From: Lysobacterales bacterium
Lineage (GTDB): Bacteria > Pseudomonadota > Gammaproteobacteria > Xanthomonadales > Marinicellaceae
Length of the DNA: 13,902 nt
Direction of reading: 5' to 3'
Assembly (NCBI GenBank): GCA_027083915.1
Contig: JALWML010000395.1
Span: 1-13,902 of the forward strand
Part shown: one piece after another, positions 7,779 through 13,802 of the stretch
Position numbering within the stretch: the first letter of the stretch is position 1
Layout of the letters: the number at the start of each line of letters is the position of its first letter
The notes under the pieces: model-generated
Told to the model about the DNA's origin: nothing
Seen by the model: the letters and a program-made list of their open reading frames with translations, nothing else
The model's database searches: none
Made by a program: the position numbers and the translations under genes

Positions 7779-9116
7779 ATGAAAGGGCATACTAATCAAT
7801 ACCATTTAAAACAGACCATCAAACTATCAATTCCACTGGTAATCAGTCAATTGACCAGTATGATGATTGGTGTGGTGGATGTTATCATGTCTGGTCGTTT
7901 AGGAACAATTCCTTTAGCTGCAGTTTCAATTGGTGGTGCAATTTGGGCAATTGGTGTGATGGTCGTTTTAGGCATTTTAATGGCAACGCCTCCTTTGATT
8001 TCTGAGTTAGATGGTGCCAATGAGCGTCACAAGATAGGTCCATTAGTTAGGCAACTTATGTGGCTGGCATTAATTATCGGTTGTGTTTTCTTCTTTGCTA
8101 TTAGAAATCTAACACCTCTTTTTAAGTTGTTTGGAACGCGCCAAGAGGTGATTCCTTATGCCATAGAATACTTACAGGCCATTTCGTGGGGGATATTGAG
8201 TTTCCCTTTTTTCTTGGTGTTTCGTTATGTTGCTGATGGTTTGTCGCATACACGCATGACCATGTATATTAGTTTTTTGGCTCTTGCTTTAAATATCCCA
8301 TTAAACTATGTGTTAATGTTTGGGCACTTTGGTTTTCCTGCCTTGGGAGTCAAAGGTTGTGGTTATGCTTCGGCTATTGTGCTGTTTATACAGGCATTGA
8401 CTTTTGGCTTGGTTATGGCAAAACATCGCTGGTTTAAAGATTTGCATATTTTTTCACACATTGAAAAAATAGATAAAAAAGTGATTATAAAGGTTCTTAT
8501 GTTGGGGTTGCCAATAGGTATGGCGTTGCTTTCAGAAGGAGGCTTTTTTTCACTGGTTACCATGTTAGCCTCGCGCTTATCTCCTGAGGTTATAGCCGCT
8601 CATCAAATTTCTTTAAATGTGGCATCGGTACTCTTTATGGTACCTCTGGGCATTTCAATGGCAATTACCGTTCGTGTTGGTAATGCGCTGGGTCGTGGTT
8701 CTGCAACGGATACGAGGCGTGCAGGTATGGTAGGAATTGCATTGATTTTTGTCGTGCAGGTATTTTTAGCCAGTTTTATGTTTTTATTCCCTGAGATGGT
8801 TGTTGGACTTTACACAAAAGACCAAGAAGTTATCGATATTGCATTGGTATTGATTTTATTTGCGGCTATTTTTCAATTATCCGATGGTATTCAAGTCGCT
8901 GCTGCTGGTGCACTTCGTGGTATTAAAGACACCAACTTTTTAATGTACGGAACGCTTATTGCTTTTTGGATTTTCGGTTTTGCCGCTTCATGGTGGTTTT
9001 GTTTTGAAAAAGGCATGGGTGCAGCTGGACTTTGGATTGGATTGATTTTAGGTTTATCGGTTGCTGCGGTTTTAAATTTTGTTCGCTTTTACCAAAAAAC
9101 CAAGAGAGGCATTTAG
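7779..9116 (+). CDS. MATE family multidrug/sodium efflux protein (NorM-like)
   Basis: 445 residues with twelve membrane helices in two homologous halves. The start 'LKQTIKLSIPLVISQLTSMMIGVVDVIMSGRLGTIPLAAVSIGG' matches helices 1-2 of NorM. The second half opens with 'MLGLPIGMALLSEGGFFSLVTMLASRLSPEVIAAHQISLNVASVLFMVPLGISMAITVRVGNALG', the NorM-type helix 7-8 block. 'GIQVAAAGALRGIKDT' is the typical helix 10-11 loop. Family members export cationic drugs, dyes or metabolites in exchange for Na+ or H+; the coupling ion cannot be told here. I chose ATG 7779; TTG 7767 is in frame but lies in the -10 element. No Shine-Dalgarno is visible. It is a single gene with no clear terminator downstream. Confidence 0.92.
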   Translation: MKGHTNQYHLKQTIKLSIPLVISQLTSMMIGVVDVIMSGRLGTIPLAAVSIGGAIWAIGVMVVLGILMATPPLISELDGANERHKIGPLVRQLMWLALIIGCVFFFAIRNLTPLFKLFGTRQEVIPYAIEYLQAISWGILSFPFFLVFRYVADGLSHTRMTMYISFLALALNIPLNYVLMFGHFGFPALGVKGCGYASAIVLFIQALTFGLVMAKHRWFKDLHIFSHIEKIDKKVIIKVLMLGLPIGMALLSEGGFFSLVTMLASRLSPEVIAAHQISLNVASVLFMVPLGISMAITVRVGNALGRGSATDTRRAGMVGIALIFVVQVFLASFMFLFPEMVVGLYTKDQEVIDIALVLILFAAIFQLSDGIQVAAAGALRGIKDTNFLMYGTLIAFWIFGFAASWWFCFEKGMGAAGLWIGLILGLSVAAVLNFVRFYQKTKRGI

Positions 9117-9190
9117 CCCATTTCTTACTTAAAACACATGAGAATATTTAGCTAAGTTATTGATTGCAATTTGAATTGATTACTTAATAC

Positions 9191-9215
9191 TTTTTTACAA
9201 AAAAAAGCTTTTTTT
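9191..9215. repeat. A/T homopolymer palindrome
   Basis: T6 (9191-9196), A8 (9199-9206) and T7 (9209-9215) in close succession; 9200-9215 is a perfect 16-bp palindrome of A7-GC-T7. It lies 40-64 bp upstream of the -35 at 9255 and with the A-rich stretch at 9221-9250 makes a likely bent or UP-like region. As RNA the stem would be only A-U and weak, so it is a doubtful terminator for the MATE gene. Confidence 0.4.
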
Positions 9216-9254
9216 CCTTGCAAAAAATTAATCAAAACAATCTGAAAATAGCGC

Positions 9255-9284
9255 TTGATTTAAGGCAGCTTTATCCTATATGAT
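9255..9284 (+). promoter_or_regulatory. Sigma70-type promoter, distal promoter of nrdA
   Basis: TTGATT (9255-9260), 18-bp spacer, TATGAT (9279-9284), preceded by A/T-rich DNA like an UP element. This is the best two-part promoter in the window. Transcription from about 9291 would make a leader of about 200 nt before nrdA, or a separate small RNA if it ends early. Confidence 0.6.
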
Positions 9285-9346
9285 AGCCACTGAGTTTTTA
9301 ATTTAGTCAAAATAAAATAAAACAAGAAAGCTTTCAATCTGTGGAA

Positions 9347-9391
9347 ATGAAAGCAAAACTTGATACCAAGACCCCCATCACAAAATTTTGA
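9347..9391 (+). CDS. Possible 14-residue leader ORF upstream of nrdA
   Basis: ATG 9347 to TGA 9391 encodes MKAKLDTKTPITKF; GTG 9341 is an alternative in-frame start two codons earlier. It lies in the transcript expected from the 9255-9284 promoter and its start codon sits next to the GAAAGC arm of the leader stem. The ribosome site is poor (GTGGA ends one base before the ATG). ORFs this short occur by chance, so this is a candidate only. Confidence 0.15.
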   Translation: MKAKLDTKTPITKF

Positions 9392-9428
9392 TAAAATTAG
9401 ATTAAAATTAAACCAATAAAAAGAGTTA

Positions 9429-9468
9429 TTAGTATACATAGGGTGTTTTCAAAACACTTTAGTATAAT
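9429..9468 (+). promoter_or_regulatory. Proximal nrdA promoter region: -10 with direct repeats and a palindrome
   Basis: A perfect TATAAT at 9463-9468 lies 24 bp before the nrdA ATG; a start near 9475 would give an 18-nt leader. No -35 is visible. The octamer TTAGTATA occurs at 9429-9436 and again at 9459-9466, exactly 30 bp (about three helical turns) apart, the second copy overlapping the -10. Between them GTGTTTT/AAAACAC (9443-9449, 9451-9457) forms a palindrome. This layout suggests an operator, but neither copy fits the NrdR box consensus well. Confidence 0.4.
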
Positions 9469-9483
9469 TAAGATGCAGCAGGC

Positions 9484-9487
9484 GGAG
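9484..9487 (+). promoter_or_regulatory. Ribosome binding site of nrdA
   Basis: GGAG, 5 nt before ATG 9493. It decides the start in favour of ATG 9493 over the in-frame GTG 9487. Confidence 0.7.
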
Positions 9488-9492
9488 TGGTA

Positions 9493-12345
9493 ATGCAACA
9501 AACAGATACACAGGATTCAAATAAAAAAACACATCAAGAAATTGCTTCAAAAAATGAAGCACAAACTGTCACACTTTCAGCACCAGGTGAATACCGTGTA
9601 ATAAGAAGGAATGGGACAATTACTGGCTTTGATGCTTCAAAAATTTCAGTTGCGATGACAAAAGCATTTTTGGCTGTAGAAGGGGGGCAAGCTGCAGCAT
9701 CTCGCCGTATTCGAGAGAAAGTTGAAAAACTCACTCAAGAAGTTGTTAATGGATTATTTCGTCGTTTGGAAGATGGCGGCACCATTCATATTGAAGATAT
9801 TCAAGATTATGTTGAGTTAGCTTTAATGCGTTCGGGTGAACACAAGGTTGCCAGAGATTATGTTTTATATCGAGCACAGCAGGCAGAAAAAAGAGCCAAA
9901 GCAAAAGCGCGTAAAAAGAAAAAAGTAGCCGGCCCAATTATCAATGTAATTGCAGCTGATGGAACTCGCAAACAATTAGATGCTCAACGATTAGAAATTA
10001 TCATTGGTGAATCGGTTGAAGGTTTGTCTGGCGTAGATAAAGATTTAATTATCAAACAAGCTTATCGCAATATTTTTGATGGTATTGCCGAAAAAGATTT
10101 AAGCTCAGCCATTGTCATGTGTGCGCGTCAGTATATTGAGAAAGACCCAAGTTATTCAAAGGTAGCTGCTCGGTTACTATTAGATGGGTTGAGAACAGAA
10201 GTACTCAGCTTTTTATATGATGAAGATAAAACGGCGACTCATTCTGAAATGGTTGATTTGTATCCGCAATCATTTAAAAAATACATTCATAAAGCCATTG
10301 ATTTAGAATTGTTGTCACCAGAGTTGGCTAATTATGATTTGGATAAATTAGCAGCGGCTATCAAGCCAGAAAGAGATTTGGATTTTACTTATCTTGGATT
10401 CCAAACGTTGTATGATAGGTATTTCATTCATAGTGGCGACAGTAAGATTGAATTGCCACAAAGCTTTTTCATGCGTGTTTCCATGGGTTTGGCCATTAAT
10501 GAAGTGGAACGTGAAGAAAAAACCATTGAGTTTTATAATTTACTCAGTTCATTTAATTTCATGAGTTCAACACCTACCTTATTTAATTCAGGAACCTTGC
10601 GTCCACAACTATCAAGCTGTTATTTAACAACAGTACCTGATGATTTGGCAGGAATCTTTGATGCGATAAAAGATGACGCACTGCTATCAAAATACGCGGG
10701 TGGTTTAGGTAATGATTGGACTCGAGTTCGTGGTTTGGGTTCTCGAATTAAAGGCACTAATGGCGAATCACAAGGTGTTGTTCCATTTTTAAAAGTGGCT
10801 AATGACACAGCGGTTGCAGTCAATCAAGGCGGCAAACGCAAAGGTGCGATGTGTGCCTATCTTGAAACATGGCATGTGGATATTGAAGAGTTTTTGGACT
10901 TGCGTAAAAATACTGGCGATGAACGTCGCCGCACCCATGATATGAATACAGCCAACTGGATTCCTGATTTATTTATGGAACGCGTAGCAGAAGAACAAAC
11001 ATGGACACTGTTCTCACCAGAAGAAGTGCCTGAGTTGCATGACTTATACGGCAAGGCTTTCAGGGAAAAATACGAGCATTATGAAAAGCTGGCTGCGGAT
11101 GGTAAAATGATAAATACCAAAGTTGTTCAAGCAACTGATATTTGGCGCAAAATGCTAGGCATGTTGTTTGAGACCGGTCACCCTTGGATAACTTTCAAAG
11201 ATCCATGTAATATTCGTTCGCCACAACAACATGTTGGTGTGGTACATAGTTCAAACTTATGTACTGAAATTATGCTTAACACCAGTGATGAAGAAATTGC
11301 GGTATGTAACCTCGGTTCTGTCAACTTGCCACAACACACAACAGCTGAAGGTTTGGACCATAAAAAGTTAGAAAAAACCATAACAACAGCCATGCGTATG
11401 TTGGATAATGTTATTGATTATAATTTTTACAGCGTTCCACAAGCACGTCGTTCAAATTTAAAACACCGCCCAGTTGGTATTGGATTAATGGGTTTCCAAG
11501 ATGCTTTGTACAAACAAAACCTAGCCTATACAACAGACGAAGCTGTACAATTTGCCGATGAATCCATGGAAGCAGTATCTTATTATGCGATTCAAGCCTC
11601 CAGTGATTTAGCTGCTCAACGCGGTACTTACCCAAGTTATGAAGGTTCTTTGTGGTCACGTGGTATTATGCCAATAGATTCCATTGAGTTGTTGGAGCAA
11701 GAAAGAGGAAAATATATTCAACAAGACAAATCTTTCACAATGGATTGGGCAAAATTGCGTAAGAAAGTTAAGTCTCAAGGTATGCGTAACTCCAATACTA
11801 TGGCGATTGCTCCAACCGCGACAATTTCAAATATTTCAGGTGTCTCTCAATCAATTGAACCGATTTACCAAAACCTATTTGTTAAATCCAACTTATCTGG
11901 TGAATTCACTATCGTTAATAAATACCTAGTAGAAGATTTTAAGAAGCTAGATATTTGGGATGATGTTATGATTAATGACCTTAAATATTTTGATGGTAGC
12001 GTACAAAAAATTGACCGAGTACCAGATGATTTAAAAGCTAAATATGCAACAGCATTTGAAGTGGAGGCGGGTTGGATGATTGAAGCGGCATCACGTCGCC
12101 AAAAATGGATTGACCAAGGACAGTCTTTAAATATTTACATGAAAGACCCATCGGGTAAAAAACTCGATGCAATCTATAAATTGGCTTGGGTTCGTGGATT
12201 AAAAACAACTTACTATTTACGTTCACTAGGTGCAACGCAAGCAGAAAAAGGCGTGGAAGAAAGTGGCTCAGGAACGATTAAATCCAGTTCGGAAGCTCCA
12301 CAGGCTTGTTCAATCCTTGATCCTGATTGCGAAGCGTGCCAATAA
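9493..12345 (+). CDS. nrdA: Class Ia ribonucleoside-diphosphate reductase, alpha subunit (two ATP-cones)
   Basis: 950 residues, close to the long Pseudomonas-type NrdA rather than the 761-residue E. coli one. After a polar tail (1-33), ATP-cone 1 (about 35-125) starts 'YRVIRRNGTITGFDASKI'; a basic linker (133-144) leads to a second, diverged cone (about 150-240, 'INVIAADGTRKQLDAQRL'). The catalytic barrel follows: Cys376 (LSSC) and Cys605 (VCNLGSVNL) as the redox pair, Asn588/Cys590/Glu592 in NLCTE with the thiyl cysteine, Tyr907-Tyr908 for radical transfer, and the C-terminal Cys946-Cys949 shuttle. It reduces NDPs to dNDPs with NrdB in the cytoplasm; cone 1 should give dATP/ATP control of activity. 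ATG 9493 is preceded by GGAG (9484-9487) at 5 nt; GTG 9487 is in frame but overlaps that site. nrdB follows after 188 bp with its own possible promoter. Confidence 0.97.
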   Translation: MQQTDTQDSNKKTHQEIASKNEAQTVTLSAPGEYRVIRRNGTITGFDASKISVAMTKAFLAVEGGQAAASRRIREKVEKLTQEVVNGLFRRLEDGGTIHIEDIQDYVELALMRSGEHKVARDYVLYRAQQAEKRAKAKARKKKKVAGPIINVIAADGTRKQLDAQRLEIIIGESVEGLSGVDKDLIIKQAYRNIFDGIAEKDLSSAIVMCARQYIEKDPSYSKVAARLLLDGLRTEVLSFLYDEDKTATHSEMVDLYPQSFKKYIHKAIDLELLSPELANYDLDKLAAAIKPERDLDFTYLGFQTLYDRYFIHSGDSKIELPQSFFMRVSMGLAINEVEREEKTIEFYNLLSSFNFMSSTPTLFNSGTLRPQLSSCYLTTVPDDLAGIFDAIKDDALLSKYAGGLGNDWTRVRGLGSRIKGTNGESQGVVPFLKVANDTAVAVNQGGKRKGAMCAYLETWHVDIEEFLDLRKNTGDERRRTHDMNTANWIPDLFMERVAEEQTWTLFSPEEVPELHDLYGKAFREKYEHYEKLAADGKMINTKVVQATDIWRKMLGMLFETGHPWITFKDPCNIRSPQQHVGVVHSSNLCTEIMLNTSDEEIAVCNLGSVNLPQHTTAEGLDHKKLEKTITTAMRMLDNVIDYNFYSVPQARRSNLKHRPVGIGLMGFQDALYKQNLAYTTDEAVQFADESMEAVSYYAIQASSDLAAQRGTYPSYEGSLWSRGIMPIDSIELLEQERGKYIQQDKSFTMDWAKLRKKVKSQGMRNSNTMAIAPTATISNISGVSQSIEPIYQNLFVKSNLSGEFTIVNKYLVEDFKKLDIWDDVMINDLKYFDGSVQKIDRVPDDLKAKYATAFEVEAGWMIEAASRRQKWIDQGQSLNIYMKDPSGKKLDAIYKLAWVRGLKTTYYLRSLGATQAEKGVEESGSGTIKSSSEAPQACSILDPDCEACQ

Positions 12346-12353
12346 ACTAAAAA

Positions 12354-12383
12354 CTTATGCGCTTCTTGGGAGGAGCGCATAAG
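12354..12383 (+). other. Strong hairpin after nrdA, no U-tract
   Basis: CTTATGCGCT (12354-12363) pairs perfectly with AGCGCATAAG (12374-12383); the 10-nt interior can add a G-U and two Watson-Crick pairs. What follows (CATAATAAGAG) is not a U-run, so it is not a standard intrinsic terminator. It starts 9 bp after the nrdA stop. A role in protecting or processing the nrdA 3' end, or partial termination, is inference. Confidence 0.6.
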
Positions 12384-12453
12384 CATAATAAGAGCCTGTT
12401 AACTAAGTTTCAAGTTAATGAAACAAATCAAAATATATGTGCGTCAAGTTACG

Positions 12454-12459
12454 TATAAT
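12454..12459 (+). promoter_or_regulatory. Candidate -10 of an internal nrdB promoter
   Basis: Perfect TATAAT, 74 bp before the nrdB ATG, in the same GTATAAT setting as the proximal nrdA -10 apart from the base before it. No good -35 is seen 16-18 bp upstream, so it may need an activator or be chance. An inverted repeat GTTTCA/TGAAAC (12407-12412, 12419-12424) lies about 30 bp upstream. Confidence 0.35.
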
Positions 12460-12485
12460 AAACTAAAAAATGAACTATCGTTTTG

Positions 12486-12522
12486 TATCAAAAAGTGATA
12501 GGATTATCAGCGGATAAACCGC
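12486..12522 (+). promoter_or_regulatory. Inverted repeats upstream of the nrdB ribosome site
   Basis: TATCA (12486-12490), TGATA (12496-12500) and TATCA (12505-12509) follow one another, so the central element can pair with either neighbour but not both. Immediately after, GCGG (12510-12513) pairs with CCGC (12519-12522), ending one base before the AGGAG ribosome site (12523-12527). These stems are short; they could tune access to the ribosome site or mark a protein-binding site. Confidence 0.3.
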
Positions 12523-12533
12523 AGGAGAGATAA

Positions 12534-13724
12534 ATGTACAATTGGGATGACCCATTAGGACTTGGTAAAAAAGAGGGAACCAAAGAGGCGACAATCGCTC
12601 AAGACGTTCAAAAAGACGTTAAGGCAGATGACATTGTTGCACGTGCAGAAGTGCCAGAAAAAATGGCACCAGTGGTTAATCATACACCTGAAAATACTGA
12701 GAATAATGCACGAGTAGCGGTAGAGCCTGTTAAAGCCGATGATAAACGTGTTATCAATGGTCACACAGATATTAACCAATTAGCGCCTTTCAAGTACCCG
12801 TGGGCTTGGAAGTATTTTTTAAATGCCAATAAAAATCACTGGACACCATTAGATATTAATATGACCAGCGATGTGCATGATTTTCACCATAAATTAACCG
12901 ATGAAGAACGTCATGTTTACACCAATGTTTTATCTTATCTAACAACTTCTGACATTTTGGCCATGCGCAATATTGGATTAGCCGTGATGGAAAAGATGAG
13001 TGCGCCAGAATTGCAAATTTATCAGGCACGCCAAGTGTACGAAGAAGCATTACATACGTGGACATACCAACATTGCATCGAAACAATAGGGCTTGACCAA
13101 GGCGAAATTTACAACCGTTACCGTGTTGTGCCAGAAATAAATCAAAAAATTCAAATCGCTAATCGACGATTAGATTCTGTTTTACGTTCTGATATGGATT
13201 TAACCAATAAAGATGATTTGCACGAATTTGTTATGGCTTATATTTTCTTTGCAGCAATTTTTGAAGGCTGTTGGTTTTACAATGGTTTTTCACCCATCTT
13301 CTCATTGCAAAGACGTGGTTTAATGAAGGGTACAGCAGAACAATTCCAGTATATTATGCGCGATGAAGTCATGCATGCTTCTTTTGGTATACGAGTGGTT
13401 AAACAAATTTTTCAAGAAAATGATATTAAACTCGATCCTAAAGCGATTCGTGATATGTGGGATGAAGCCGAAGCCGCAGAATCAGGTTATGCGAAATACA
13501 TCTTAAAAAGCCCAATTCTTGGTTACAATGCACAAGATCATAGCGAACAATTCAGATATATTGCCAATCGCAGAGCGCGTTCACTTGGAATGGAAGAACC
13601 ATTCCCGGGCGCACAATGCACACTGGGTTGGTTAGACGAGCAATCAAACCTACGCAAAGAGAAGAATTTCTTCGAAACACGCGTAACAGAATACCAAACT
13701 GGTGGTGCATTAAGTTGGGATTAA
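12534..13724 (+). CDS. nrdB: Class Ia ribonucleoside-diphosphate reductase, beta subunit
   Basis: 396 residues. All di-iron/tyrosyl radical residues can be placed: Asp140 (SDILAMRN), Glu171 and His174 (EEALHTWTYQH), radical Tyr178 four residues after that His, Glu244 (IFEGCWF), Glu278 and His281 (RDEVMH). The spacing Asp140-Glu171 (31) and Glu244-Glu278 (34) equals that of E. coli NrdB. The C terminus 'EYQTGGALSWD' is the flexible tail that docks on the alpha subunit and resembles the Pseudomonas/Chlamydia type. The first 70 residues are a charged, low-complexity extension absent from E. coli NrdB; it shows no ATP-cone motif. AGGAG (12523-12527) at 6 nt fixes ATG 12534. It supplies the radical to NrdA in the cytoplasm. 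Expression may come from read-through of nrdA and an internal promoter. Confidence 0.97.
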   Translation: MYNWDDPLGLGKKEGTKEATIAQDVQKDVKADDIVARAEVPEKMAPVVNHTPENTENNARVAVEPVKADDKRVINGHTDINQLAPFKYPWAWKYFLNANKNHWTPLDINMTSDVHDFHHKLTDEERHVYTNVLSYLTTSDILAMRNIGLAVMEKMSAPELQIYQARQVYEEALHTWTYQHCIETIGLDQGEIYNRYRVVPEINQKIQIANRRLDSVLRSDMDLTNKDDLHEFVMAYIFFAAIFEGCWFYNGFSPIFSLQRRGLMKGTAEQFQYIMRDEVMHASFGIRVVKQIFQENDIKLDPKAIRDMWDEAEAAESGYAKYILKSPILGYNAQDHSEQFRYIANRRARSLGMEEPFPGAQCTLGWLDEQSNLRKEKNFFETRVTEYQTGGALSWD

Positions 13725-13747
13725 TCGACGGTATTTTAAGATTTAAT

Positions 13748-13775
13748 AAAAGGCATTGTTACAATGCCTTTTTTT
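13748..13775 (+). terminator. Intrinsic terminator after nrdB
   Basis: Perfect 11-bp stem AAAAGGCATTG (13748-13758) and CAATGCCTTTT (13762-13772) with loop TTA, ending in seven T's (13769-13775). It starts 23 bp after the nrdB stop and is a textbook Rho-independent terminator. Confidence 0.92.
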
Positions 13776-13802
13776 ATGTGCACCCAAATCTAGTTTAGAA
13801 AA

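Larger units (their letters stand above)
9285..9492 (+). promoter_or_regulatory. nrdA leader region with inverted repeats
   Basis: This non-coding stretch holds several possible RNA elements. GCTTTC (9330-9335) pairs with GAAAGC (9349-9354), and GAAAGCTTTC at 9326-9335 is itself a palindrome, so two folds compete. CTTG/CAAG (9359-9362, 9367-9370) makes a short stem, followed by ACCCCC (9371-9376) and the palindrome CAAAATTTTG (9381-9390). TGTG (9340-9343), in the loop of the first stem, could pair with CACA (9379-9382) as a pseudoknot. I recognise no named riboswitch. Whether it is a regulatory RNA is inference. The rest of the gap (9117-9254) shows only A/T-rich sequence and the palindrome listed separately. 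Confidence 0.35.

Noticed and set aside
9200..9215. A7-GC-T7 palindrome as terminator of the MATE gene.
   Set aside because: The RNA stem would be almost only A-U pairs with little or no loop, and it lies about 85 nt after the stop; too weak to call.
9454..9469. Possible NrdR box at the proximal nrdA promoter.
   Set aside because: Only about 9 of 16 positions fit the consensus as I remember it, and the dyad symmetry is missing. Kept only as an unnamed direct-repeat operator candidate.
9900..9930. A-rich run in nrdA as a site of programmed frameshifting or a sequencing error.
   Set aside because: The frame continues intact on both sides and the run simply encodes the Lys/Arg linker between the two cones.
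12428..12443. Possible NrdR box (AATATATG) upstream of nrdB.
   Set aside because: The core matches but the right half fails, and no partner box is visible at the proper distance.
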